A stretch of DNA of 64,000 nt from Dubosiella muris (GTDB lineage Bacteria > Bacillota_I > Bacilli_A > Erysipelotrichales > Erysipelotrichaceae). A program made the translations under genes and the position numbers. The stretch spans positions 1 to 64,000 of the forward strand of contig NZ_SRYG01000011.1 of the NCBI RefSeq assembly GCF_004793885.1, in the 5' to 3' direction. Positions 1 to 8,138 of the stretch are shown piece after piece (within the stretch, counting starts at the first letter, position 1; each line of letters begins with the position of its first letter). A model generated the notes under the pieces. The model saw only the letters and a program-made list of their open reading frames with translations, was not told the origin of the DNA and searched no databases.

Positions 1-29
1 GACCAATTCTTTTTCATAAATTTTTTCAT
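1..29 (-). CDS. Start of an unidentified protein, cut by the window edge
   Basis: An ATG at 29 on the minus strand begins a frame reading M-K-K-F-M-K-K-N-W that runs off the window. An AGGGAG Shine-Dalgarno-like stretch lies about 9 bases upstream. It is the next gene downstream of the major pilin in the same direction. In pilus loci this place often holds a sortase C or a minor pilin, and the lysine-rich start would suit a signal peptide, but only nine codons are visible, so no product can be named. Confidence 0.45.
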
Positions 30-120
30 GTAGAGCTCTCCCTGCCGCTGAATCAGTGATTCAGCAGCATTCTTTCTTTTTTCAATGAGCAAAGCTCAAT
101 CTAAGAGTTGTTTCTTTCTC

Positions 121-1785
121 TTATTCGTGTTTCATTCTCTTGTTCGTTACGAAGATGACTGCGGCACCAACCATGAGGATCGCACCAGCTACGTAGAGCA
201 TCGTCGTACCCATACCACCTGTGGATGGGAGTTGAGCACCCTTTGTGTTGACAATCACTTGACCGGCTACATTTACCTTAAAATCAGTAGTTTGCTCATT
301 GGTCGTCGATTCGGTAGTAACATTTCCATCCTTATCTTTATACCATTTAATCGTCGTGGTAGAGCTTGACAGTTCAGTTGCGGTCACAGTTTTTGATCCT
401 TGAAGCAGGTTATATCCATTTGGAGCAACCGTCTCTTTTACGTCATAATTCAAATCTTTAGAATCTGTACCTTCATTGGCAATTCCTTTGATGATAACAA
501 TTCCGGTTGCTGGTGTAGTAATAGTTGCGGTTCCATTTGGATCATAAAGATAGACGTTATTTCCATCGTCATCTTGCGTTGGACCACTTACTTTAATCGG
601 TGTAGTCGATCCTTGTGGGGTTACAGTAAATTGTGCACCTTGCAGAGGATTACCCTTTTCATCTGTTTTCACAATTCCTAATCCATACGTTTTTACAGTG
701 GTAGAGTTTTCTCCACCTGTTGGATAAATTGGAGTATCCTTGCCAAATTCTGTGTATCCAAATTTACCAGTATTCTTTGTGTTCGTGTCACTGTTCAAAT
801 CAGCCGTGTTTTGAACAGTCGCCTTATAAGTAACTTTTACAATACTATTAGTTTCATAATAAAAAATTGGATTTTCTGCAGTTCCCGTTGCCCATGGAAG
901 AGTCAAAGTAAAACTTTGATTATCACTACCCATTTTAACTGTAGCTTGAGCTGTAACATCTACCGAAGTTCCATTCGGATTAGATTCTGTAATTGTCGAC
1001 TTCGGAGTCACTGTAACTGTAACGTCAACCGTATTGTTGTTATTCATTACATACTTCAAACCATTTCCCAAAGTATCTTCAAACTGATAACTTTTGATAG
1101 GTTTGTCATGATTATAGTTTGTTGCTACAATACTCATTTGATAATCAATAGTATCTCCAAAATTTGCTGAAACTTCTGTTTTCTCACCATTTTTAACAAT
1201 AGTTTTCAAATTACCATCAGTTGTCGGTCCACCTTGGTTCTTATCAATAACTGTTGCGCTTGGATTGGCTGCATTGATAGTCACTGTTGCGCCTAAACTG
1301 CTTGAGACAAAATAGTATCCAAATTGTAATTGAGTAAATTTCATGCTCGTTGCAATTGCTGCTGTAGGAGAAACTGTGCTTTCGATTCCAGATGGGGCTG
1401 TCCAACCTTCCGAAGTAGGATCTCCGATTTTCTCTTTCAAGAAATCAATAATTTCTGAGCCAGTCTTTCCGTCTTTAATTTCTACTTGCCATTCGTCTCC
1501 TACTTTATTTGTAAATGTAAATGGGGAATCATCTCCACTAAGCAAGTTTTTAACTGCCGTGGTTGCTGTATAAGCCGTTGCATTGGTTCCGTTTGTACCA
1601 TTAAAGATCTTATAAACTCCATACGATTGACCAATCGTAGTATTAGAAACAGTAATTTCTCCCGTTCCATCTTTTCCTGAAGGAACAGTTTGTAAAGTCT
1701 CCGCCGCTTTCACATTCGCCGCCGTCAATCCGACAACCATCATGAACGCCGCAAAGATAGATAAAAGTTTCTTTAAAGATTTCAT
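121..1785 (-). CDS. LPXTG-anchored major pilin (isopeptide-forming fimbrial subunit)
   Basis: This 554-residue protein is built like the backbone subunit of a sortase-assembled pilus. It has a signal peptide (residues 1-27, cleavage near VKA-AET), an N-terminal pilin region, an isopeptide-type domain from about 190 to 360, and a Cna-B domain from about 365 to 515 that keeps the lysine strand (GLGIVKTDEKG) and the E-box (VKETVAPNGY). It ends in LPSTG (519-523), a hydrophobic helix and a basic tail. A sortase would cleave LPSTG and polymerise or wall-anchor the subunit. I could not identify the usual YPK pilin-motif lysine; the nearest match is IYPTGG. An AAAGGA ribosome site precedes the ATG. 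It is the last complete gene of the lepB-tip-pilin cluster. Confidence 0.88.
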   Translation of the reverse strand: MKSLKKLLSIFAAFMMVVGLTAANVKAAETLQTVPSGKDGTGEITVSNTTIGQSYGVYKIFNGTNGTNATAYTATTAVKNLLSGDDSPFTFTNKVGDEWQVEIKDGKTGSEIIDFLKEKIGDPTSEGWTAPSGIESTVSPTAAIATSMKFTQLQFGYYFVSSSLGATVTINAANPSATVIDKNQGGPTTDGNLKTIVKNGEKTEVSANFGDTIDYQMSIVATNYNHDKPIKSYQFEDTLGNGLKYVMNNNNTVDVTVTVTPKSTITESNPNGTSVDVTAQATVKMGSDNQSFTLTLPWATGTAENPIFYYETNSIVKVTYKATVQNTADLNSDTNTKNTGKFGYTEFGKDTPIYPTGGENSTTVKTYGLGIVKTDEKGNPLQGAQFTVTPQGSTTPIKVSGPTQDDDGNNVYLYDPNGTATITTPATGIVIIKGIANEGTDSKDLNYDVKETVAPNGYNLLQGSKTVTATELSSSTTTIKWYKDKDGNVTTESTTNEQTTDFKVNVAGQVIVNTKGAQLPSTGGMGTTMLYVAGAILMVGAAVIFVTNKRMKHE

Positions 1786-1953
1786 AATTTATGTTTTCCT
1801 TTCTTATCTTTAAATCTTTTTGTTCGTTATCGGCTGGAAAGAAAGACTGGTTTTCTTTTTCCTCTTTCTTCCCATACAAACCGTGAAAGAATCATATGTA
1901 TCACGAATACAACCCCTTGAAAGAGGTCTAGGATCAGAGGCTCCCCTTACTTG

Positions 1954-4900
1954 TTACTTTCCTCCTTTCCCAGTCTTGTTTCTTTTCGACCTCTTTTTGT
2001 ATCCGTACATTAAGCTGGATGCAGCAATGATCGCTCCTCCGCTGAATGTAAATAATTTGGTTCCGGTTCCTCCGGTGTTTGGCAGGGATTGACCTGGTTC
2101 ATTCACAATATTTACAGAATCTTTGTTGTAGTATTTCCAACGATCATGGGATATGCTTCCGCTTTTATTCTTATCTGTAAAACCAAGAAGTTTTCCCTCT
2201 TCAATCACTTCATTTCCTGTGCTATTCAAATCTTTTAGCGAATAGTACAGTTGAACCTTTTTTCCTCTATCTTCTCTTGCCTCAATTACAAGTTCCCAAG
2301 GCTTTTGCGCTTTTGTATATCCATCCGGACTTACGATTTCCACTAAGTAGTAAGTTCCCACCGATAAATCAGTCAAAGCTATTTTCCCGTTTGAATCGGA
2401 TGTAATCGGATTATTATCTAGATTGATGCGAATGCCTTTGTATACTTCCGCCAAACCAGAAATCGGTTGTCCTTGTTCATCTTTTTTGTACAAGTCAAAT
2501 TTCGCACCACTTAATGGTGTTTTGCCATTACCTATTTTGGTAAGAGTTAAATCTGTTCGAATAATTTGAATAACCGGTTTGTTGTACAGGAGATTATAAT
2601 TCTGGTTTTTAAAGGTAAAACTGAAAGCCCCTGAAGTATTCGAATACAGTCCCTTTTTATTTTCTGAGGTAGCTCCTGTTTCATCCTCTCCAATATTTTC
2701 ATATCCTTTATTACCCTCGGTATTATAAGCATTTTTATTCGCATAAACATTGAACGAGAGTTCATACAAGAAACTAGCATCCATCTTCCAATTCGGGTTA
2801 AAGGAAAGCGTAATTGTTTTTCCTTCTATTTTCACAGATGGTTTAATCGTATCTCTGACTGAAATTTTTCCTCCGACTCCATCCAGCTCAACATCTTTTC
2901 CAGCTCCTCCCCACCAGTCTCCTGCTGAAACCAAAGAATTAGTAAATTCTCCAGAAGTATTTAAAGAATTTGATTTAAAAATTTCTACTCCAGTAGAATC
3001 TTGCTTTTTACCTCCTTTATAAGCTTTCAAAACAATTCCATAATCACTCGAATCAAAATCAACATAATCAGATAATGTATCCATCATTTTTCCATTAGTA
3101 CAAGTAGGACCTTGAGAAAGAATAATTAAATCCTCTTTTAAAGACTCTGTATTTTGAGAACTAATGAATTTTCCAGAACTCGATAATGTATCTAAGAATT
3201 GATTGTTAGTATTCGATCCATAATAAATTGTATTGATAGTTACTAACTTTTCTTTAGCAAACTCCTTGAATGTATTGATTCCAGTCATAGTCGCTGTGGT
3301 TGGATATTTATATTCTTTATCCTTACGATCATAATAGTCCTCTGTTGTATTTCCATTCCCTTCTCTTCCCTTCCATGACGAGATCTGGCCTTCATAATTG
3401 TTCATATAATATGTTGGCTTGCCATCACTAATAAAAATCATCACTTGTTTATGAGTCGGGTCACTATTGTTTAAAATCATATAATAAGCTTGTTGTAAAC
3501 CAGCCATATAATTGGTTCCCCCACCAGCACTCAAACTAAAATCTGATAAAGTATGAGTATATGAGAATTTTTGTTCTGCACTAGTGGCGAACGATACCAT
3601 TGCCACTCGATTATTTGTATTGCAAGCCAAAAACTGATTAGAAATATTTTTTATTACCGTTTTTACTCCAGATATACTTCCGCTCATACTTCTAGAAGTG
3701 TCTACTACAAATAGAAGATCAACTGGATTTTCACCAGAAATTGGTCCTGATGATATCGAAATCCGATAATCATCTCTCTTTTGCTGTGCCTTTGTTCCCA
3801 TATATTCAATAGATTTTGAATGTAGTACTTTATTAGGATCTTGATTGCTATCTAATTCTATGCCTTCTACCGTTTTGAGTTTCAAATTTGGCTTTTCATA
3901 CTCAGAAACTATCAAACCATTAGAATCTTCCTCATTTTCACCATCTTTTTGATATAAATTGGTTAAACTAATATTAATCTTTCTCTTTTGCAAATCTCCA
4001 GAAGGTGCTATATTCGGTTTATTTTGCGTCTCAGCTTTAATCACATCTTTCTCACCGATGATTACTCGGTAAGAATAAAATCCATTAGTATAATTTACTT
4101 CAAATTCATATTCTGAATCGTTCGCATTAGGTAAATTAAACCAATACTCCTCGTTTTCAGGATCTTCTTCGTTGTATTGCCACTGGTAAGAAAGCTCATC
4201 TAAATTCGCAATATTTTTAGTTACCGCTTTTAAAGTGACTTCATCGCCAATTTCATATTCTTCATCCAAGCCTTCAATTTCGACTTTCTTTACCCCGACA
4301 ATGATCTCCGCTTCAAATACGGAGAAAGAATCGGTTTTAAATGTGGTTTCAACCGAACCGTCTTCTAACGCTTTGACATCTGAACTGATCGTTTCCGTTG
4401 AGCCGTCTTTCTTATAGTGGATATAATCGACGATTTCAGAACCATCCAGCTTTTCATCCAAATATTTGATAGAAATTTCCACTTCGGCGTTTGGTTCCAC
4501 TTCTTCCTGTCCTAAATAAAATCCAATATCAAATCGTGGATTTCCATTTTCGGCATCTTCCAGTTTGGTGACAGTCAACTGCGCGCCTTCCGGAATGTTC
4601 GCTTTTTCCGTATACGTAGCCGTCACTTCCACCGTTTCCGCTTCGTCTTTGGCAGTCTGGGTGATTTTATTTTCTTCTTTCTTTTCCAGTTCTTCACCTG
4701 CCAGTGGTGTATCCTCTTCTATGATCTCAATTTGGTCGTTTAGATAGGCGATCACCTTGTCCTTGTTGACTCGCTCCTCTTTTACTTCGCCTTCCACATC
4801 GCCTTCGATAACTCGGATTTCCTTTTTTAAGTCGTCGATACTGGTGACGATACCGGTTCTTAGTTCTCCTTTGTCATTTCTGAAGAATACAACGTTTCCT

Positions 4901-5670
4901 TCCTCGCCTTCTTCTTTCTGGTCGTGGATCGTTTTGTTTTGCCATTTGCTTGCGTCTTTGTCATAGCTCATTTGCACGTTGGCATATTTCAAAACGTAAC
5001 CTGTAAAATAGTTGTTCCAGTCGCCGTATTTGTCTTCATAAAGATGGCCGTATCTTGTGTAGTAGTGCTCTTTTTCTTCTTCGTCGATTTCGAAGTTGTT
5101 TTTATTTTCCTTGGTTCCCAACTCGTTCTTAGCGACGGTCAGGATTCTTGTTTTGGCATCCTCTTCATTGTTGATGTCTTGATATGCCTTTTCCCAATCG
5201 GCTGGATCTTCCACGTCTTCTTTGTTGGACTCGCAAATTCTTGTGTGTTCATGCTCTTCCTTGCCGCATTGGAGTTCTTCGCTCTTGTAGCACTCGTCGC
5301 TATGTGTATGGCCTTCGGTCGGTTCGGATTCCTCCTTGCCGCATGTTTGGGTTGTTGTCGTTTCATAGCATTCGTCCGTGTGGACGTGGGTTTCGCTTTC
5401 TTCCAAACCGCAAATGAGGTTTCTTACTTCCTCGTAGCACGTTTCATCGTGTACATGGCCTTCGCTGGCTTCGGATTCCTCTTTGCCGCAAAGCGGGGTT
5501 TCGCTTACATAACAGTTTTCCGTATGGGTATGCTCTTCCTTGCCGCAATACGTTTCCTTGCTCATGGTTACGGCGGGCAAAATGAGGGCGTACGTTGTGC
5601 AGAAGACAACGATACAGCTTAAAATGGACACGATCTGTTTCCATGACCGTTTCTTGTTTGTTTTCTTCAT
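1954..5670 (-). CDS. Pilus tip adhesin-like surface protein: Cys/His repeats, degenerate CHAP-like domain, VWA, Cna-B, LPNTG
   Basis: This 1238-residue cell-wall protein has a signal peptide ending near ALILPAVTMS (about residue 36). Next come five Cys/His repeats (41-146) of the pattern C-G-K/L-E-E, H-x-H, C-Y. A CHAP-like fold follows (about 170-310) whose catalytic positions read N219 and R271 instead of Cys and His. Beaded Ig-like segments lead to a von Willebrand A domain (about 645-900) with the metal site D657-T-S-R-S661. A Cna-B domain (about 1040-1150) and LPNTG (1196-1200) with membrane helix and basic tail end the protein. VWA-bearing LPXTG proteins encoded beside a backbone pilin are usually tip adhesins, so that is the inferred role. 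It starts 13 bases after lepB ends and precedes the pilin. Confidence 0.85.
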   Translation of the reverse strand: MKKTNKKRSWKQIVSILSCIVVFCTTYALILPAVTMSKETYCGKEEHTHTENCYVSETPLCGKEESEASEGHVHDETCYEEVRNLICGLEESETHVHTDECYETTTTQTCGKEESEPTEGHTHSDECYKSEELQCGKEEHEHTRICESNKEDVEDPADWEKAYQDINNEEDAKTRILTVAKNELGTKENKNNFEIDEEEKEHYYTRYGHLYEDKYGDWNNYFTGYVLKYANVQMSYDKDASKWQNKTIHDQKEEGEEGNVVFFRNDKGELRTGIVTSIDDLKKEIRVIEGDVEGEVKEERVNKDKVIAYLNDQIEIIEEDTPLAGEELEKKEENKITQTAKDEAETVEVTATYTEKANIPEGAQLTVTKLEDAENGNPRFDIGFYLGQEEVEPNAEVEISIKYLDEKLDGSEIVDYIHYKKDGSTETISSDVKALEDGSVETTFKTDSFSVFEAEIIVGVKKVEIEGLDEEYEIGDEVTLKAVTKNIANLDELSYQWQYNEEDPENEEYWFNLPNANDSEYEFEVNYTNGFYSYRVIIGEKDVIKAETQNKPNIAPSGDLQKRKINISLTNLYQKDGENEEDSNGLIVSEYEKPNLKLKTVEGIELDSNQDPNKVLHSKSIEYMGTKAQQKRDDYRISISSGPISGENPVDLLFVVDTSRSMSGSISGVKTVIKNISNQFLACNTNNRVAMVSFATSAEQKFSYTHTLSDFSLSAGGGTNYMAGLQQAYYMILNNSDPTHKQVMIFISDGKPTYYMNNYEGQISSWKGREGNGNTTEDYYDRKDKEYKYPTTATMTGINTFKEFAKEKLVTINTIYYGSNTNNQFLDTLSSSGKFISSQNTESLKEDLIILSQGPTCTNGKMMDTLSDYVDFDSSDYGIVLKAYKGGKKQDSTGVEIFKSNSLNTSGEFTNSLVSAGDWWGGAGKDVELDGVGGKISVRDTIKPSVKIEGKTITLSFNPNWKMDASFLYELSFNVYANKNAYNTEGNKGYENIGEDETGATSENKKGLYSNTSGAFSFTFKNQNYNLLYNKPVIQIIRTDLTLTKIGNGKTPLSGAKFDLYKKDEQGQPISGLAEVYKGIRINLDNNPITSDSNGKIALTDLSVGTYYLVEIVSPDGYTKAQKPWELVIEAREDRGKKVQLYYSLKDLNSTGNEVIEEGKLLGFTDKNKSGSISHDRWKYYNKDSVNIVNEPGQSLPNTGGTGTKLFTFSGGAIIAASSLMYGYKKRSKRNKTGKGGK

Positions 5671-5683
5671 AATCTTTTCCTTT

Positions 5684-6277
5684 CTAGATCTTTCCGATTT
5701 TATTCAACGGCCATATGCGGCCTTCCAGTTTTCCGACAATCATTTCTTCGGCAATCGGCCCGATGGCTCTCGTTCTGGAATCGAGCGATACGCTGCGATG
5801 GTCGCCCATGACGAACCAGCGCTTTTCAGGCACTTGATACGGGTATTCCAAATCGGTTTCGCCTAGCGCTTTTTCCTGCACGTATGGCTCGTCGATTTCT
5901 TCGCCGTTGACGAACACGTTGCCGTCGTCGTCGATATATACCCAATCGCCTGGCCCGGCGATAACACGTTTGACTAGAATCTTGTTATTGTAATAGAAGG
6001 CTATAACATCCCCCGTTTTGAAATCGCTTCCCTTGACGGATAAAACGATGTCGCCGGCTGTCAGGTTTGGCGTCATGCTGGTGCCGTAAATTCGAAGCAC
6101 GGGCAGCCAGAGCGTGGCGGCCAAAATCGCGAGGGCGGCCACGACGACGAGCACGCCCATCGTGCTGCGCAACGTTTGGCGATACTGCCTATTGTGCCGG
6201 ACTCGATCTCTTTCTTTCTCCAACTCGGCCCGGGTGGGCATGTCCAGCCGTTTGTTTTCTCTTTCTTTTTTTCTCAT
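5684..6277 (-). CDS. lepB: Signal peptidase I (S26 family), pilus-linked
   Basis: This type I signal peptidase of 197 residues releases secreted proteins from the membrane. It has one N-terminal membrane anchor (about 40-60). The catalytic serine is S67 in GTSMTPN, the general-base lysine is K103 in ILVKRVIAGPGD, and the conserved box GDHRSVSLDSR lies near the C terminus. I start it at the ATG at 6277 because AGGGG lies six bases upstream; an in-frame TTG at 6301 has no ribosome site. Its first 89 bases overlap the end of the upstream gene in another frame. Sitting directly before two exported LPXTG proteins, it probably processes them, as dedicated signal peptidases do in other pilus islands. 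Confidence 0.9.
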   Translation of the reverse strand: MRKKERENKRLDMPTRAELEKERDRVRHNRQYRQTLRSTMGVLVVVAALAILAATLWLPVLRIYGTSMTPNLTAGDIVLSVKGSDFKTGDVIAFYYNNKILVKRVIAGPGDWVYIDDDGNVFVNGEEIDEPYVQEKALGETDLEYPYQVPEKRWFVMGDHRSVSLDSRTRAIGPIAEEMIVGKLEGRIWPLNKIGKI

Positions 6278-7187
6278 GGTTTCCCCTGTCACTTTCTTCA
6301 ACTTCCAGTTCGAAGTCGTCGATATTCGTTCCTTTCACGACGATCTTTAATGGATGTTCTTGTTTCCACGTTTCATCTTTCTTGTTCCAGCTTTCATAGG
6401 CTTGCACGAATTGATCGTGGAGCAGCTGCTCGGCGCGTTGCCGGACAAACACGGCGTCTTCGAATCGTTCGTACGTTCCTAAGTAGTAGCGGTGCTTCTT
6501 TAAGGAAATGAGCGCGACCCATTTGCCTCGTTGTTTTTGAACTCCCGTATATCCGCTCGTGTTGTTTTTGTGGAGCGCCTTGCTTTTGAGGGACTCAATG
6601 CACGTCTGGTCGACGTACGACAAACCGGGACGGCCTTTTTCATGGATCAGACAGCCGCAGCTGCGCGTGTTGCCACTCACTAAATCGTTGTAGGACGCTT
6701 CGGTCGTCCGCCCGCAATCGCACAAGCACGTCCAGACGACGCTGCCTCCCTTTCTTTTGGTGGTTGGCCGCAATGCCGTCAGTTTTCCAAACCGTTGTTT
6801 TGCGATGTTTTTTATGGCGCCAGCGCGGACGCAGCCGCAACTGGAAACCGGCTTCTTTTTTGTCAAATCGTTCGTGGCCACTTTGATCGTGGTGCCGCAA
6901 TCGCATTGACAAAGCCACAAGTAACACGACCCTTTCTTTTCTTCCAGCCGTTTTAAAACGGTCAGCCGGCCGATCTTCTTTCCTTTCAAATCTTTCGTGT
7001 TTTTTCCTTTTCTCGAACAGCCGCAGCTTTTTACAAGCTCGCGCCGGATCTTATAGCTTTCAAGCAAAATCGTCTGTCCGCATTCGCATTGACAAAGCCA
7101 AAGATAGCTGCCCTTTCTTTTTTTGTCCGTCTTTTGAATGACGGTCAGCTTTCCAAACTTTTTGCCACTCAAATCCACAGACTTCAT
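6189..7187 (-). CDS. Triple Cys-cluster and AP2-domain protein, putative DNA-binding regulator
   Basis: This 332-residue protein has three tandem repeats of about 60 residues. Each starts with FGKLTV or IGRLTV and carries a five-cysteine cluster: C32/C34/C36/C55/C57, C93/C95/C97/C117/C119 and C154/C156/C158/C177/C179. These look like zinc-binding modules. An AP2/ERF-like domain follows (about 208-262; NTSGYTGV, GKWVALISL, YLGTYERFEDA). AP2 domains in bacteria mostly occur in phage and mobile-element proteins and bind DNA. I chose ATG 7187 because AAAGGA lies upstream; a longer frame to 7250 lacks one. Residues 304-332 form a very basic tail that overlaps lepB out of frame. Control of the pilus operon is an inference from position only. 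Confidence 0.72.
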   Translation of the reverse strand: MKSVDLSGKKFGKLTVIQKTDKKRKGSYLWLCQCECGQTILLESYKIRRELVKSCGCSRKGKNTKDLKGKKIGRLTVLKRLEEKKGSCYLWLCQCDCGTTIKVATNDLTKKKPVSSCGCVRAGAIKNIAKQRFGKLTALRPTTKRKGGSVVWTCLCDCGRTTEASYNDLVSGNTRSCGCLIHEKGRPGLSYVDQTCIESLKSKALHKNNTSGYTGVQKQRGKWVALISLKKHRYYLGTYERFEDAVFVRQRAEQLLHDQFVQAYESWNKKDETWKQEHPLKIVVKGTNIDDFELEVEESDRGNHEKKRKRKQTAGHAHPGRVGERKRSSPAQ

Positions 7188-7400
7188 GGTTGTATTCCTT
7201 TCTGCAGGACGCTCCACTTTCGTCGCGCCCTCGCTCTTTTTGAAAAACAAATGGTTCGCTTTTTTTCACGAATCGAGCTAAATCTTTCTTTTTTCTCCCT
7301 TTTATTTCCCAATAGCAAAACACTTAGAAAACTCTGAAAAATTAAATCGTTTAGCATTATAAGTAAAACTCGGGCTTGATTATTTCAGGAGGAGCGAGTT

Positions 7401-7414
7401 TATAAAATCAAATT
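7401..7414 (+). promoter_or_regulatory. -10 element immediately before the XRE gene (possible leaderless mRNA)
   Basis: TATAAA at 7401-7406 ends only eight bases before the ATG at 7415, with a weak TTGATT at 7376-7381 (19-base spacing). A start site 7-8 bases after the -10 would put the 5' end at the ATG. The AGGAGG at 7387-7392 would then lie in the promoter spacer and not serve as ribosome site. Confidence 0.4.
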
Positions 7415-7753
7415 ATGAAAGAAAAGAAAAAAATAAACGTTGAAATTGGAAAGTGTATTAAAAAATCACGGGAAGGCAGAGGATTGACGCAGGAACGGCT
7501 GGCGGAAGAAATTGATGTTTCCATCCAGTACATTTCCGACTTGGAGCGGGGCGTTGTCGGCGCGTCGACTTCGACGTTGATCAACATTTGCCGCATTTTG
7601 GACGCGAGCGCCGATTACATTTTATTTGGCAAAGATCCAAACACCATTTCCGATGTTTCCGATCGTTTGAAAGAGTACACCCCAAAACAAGTCGAATCTA
7701 TGTATCGCATTATGGACATTATCGACGACTTTTATAGAACCGATAATGAATGA
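7415..7753 (+). CDS. XRE-family helix-turn-helix regulator
   Basis: A 112-residue Cro/CI-type regulator with an HTH_3 domain at about 10-65: IGKCIKKSREGRGLTQ is helix 1, the turn is LAEEIDVS, and the recognition helix is around IQYISDLERG. The C-terminal part (70-112) is short and helical, with no ligand-binding domain. It is transcribed divergently from the AP2/pilus cluster across a 227-base gap and could act there, but no operator is obvious. Its target is unknown. An intrinsic terminator follows directly. Confidence 0.8.
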   Translation: MKEKKKINVEIGKCIKKSREGRGLTQERLAEEIDVSIQYISDLERGVVGASTSTLINICRILDASADYILFGKDPNTISDVSDRLKEYTPKQVESMYRIMDIIDDFYRTDNE

Positions 7754-7786
7754 AAAAGCATTGCCCAAAACGGCAATGTCTTTTTC
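7753..7786 (+). terminator. Intrinsic terminator of the XRE gene
   Basis: The hairpin CATTGCC (7759-7765) with GGCAATG (7772-7778) and a six-base loop is followed by TCTTTTT, starting right at the stop codon. Confidence 0.75.
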
Positions 7787-7831
7787 GTTGTAAGAGAGAA
7801 AATATTTTAAGAAAAAAGAATGGAACAAGAT

Positions 7832-7856
7832 AAAAAAAAAGATGCCCCAAGGCATC
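7832..7856 (-). terminator. Intrinsic terminator downstream of the solitary 5S rRNA
   Basis: GATGCC and GGCATC (7841-7856, four-base loop) precede a run of nine T on the minus strand (7832-7840). It lies about 20 bases after the 5S 3' end. Confidence 0.8.
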
Positions 7857-7877
7857 GGTTCCAAGTATAAAAAAAAA

Positions 7878-7992
7878 GACTTAGCAACGTCCTATTTTCG
7901 CAGGCGCAAAGCCAACTATCGTCGGCGCAGAAGAGCTTGACTTCTGTGTTCGGTACGAGAACAGGTATTTCCTCTTCGCTATCATCACTAAA
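7878..7992 (-). rRNA. rrf: 5S ribosomal RNA, solitary copy
   Basis: The minus strand reads as a 5S rRNA of about 115 nt. It holds GATAGCGAAGAGG, the near-universal TACCGAACACAGAAGTCAAG, CTCTTCTGCGCCGA, GATAGTTGGC and AGGACGTTGCTAAGT. The two ends can pair into helix I (TTAGTGATG with CGTTGCTAA, using G-U pairs). No 16S, 23S or tRNA gene adjoins it: an XRE gene lies downstream and a DeoR gene runs the other way upstream. It has its own promoter and terminator, so it looks like an independently expressed copy. The exact ends are estimated. Confidence 0.93.
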
Positions 7993-8001
7993 TCCTCTAT
8001 T

Positions 8002-8030
8002 AATCTACACGAAGAAAAGACAAAACGCAA
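8002..8030 (-). promoter_or_regulatory. Promoter of the solitary 5S rRNA gene
   Basis: On the minus strand TTGCGT (8025-8030) and TAGATT (8002-8007) are 17 bases apart. The predicted start is near 7995, at the 5S 5' end. Confidence 0.6.
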
Positions 8031-8085
8031 GCTTTTTTTGAAAAAAATAAAAATGTTCTCTATTTTTTGGAAATGTTCGTTTGTG

Positions 8086-8114
8086 TTGACGTTCCTACGC
8101 CACCATGCTATAAC
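8086..8114 (+). promoter_or_regulatory. Promoter of the DeoR-HAD operon
   Basis: TTGACG (8086-8091) and TATAAC (8109-8114) are separated by 17 bases, 25 bases before the DeoR start codon. It lies back-to-back with the 5S rRNA promoter. Confidence 0.7.
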
Positions 8115-8138
8115 CGAAACGAAAGAAGAGGGTTTCGA

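Noticed and set aside
47-65. Terminator at the pilin 3' side
   Set aside because: GCTGAATCA-G-TGATTCAGC is a perfect inverted repeat but has a one-base loop and no T run on either strand.
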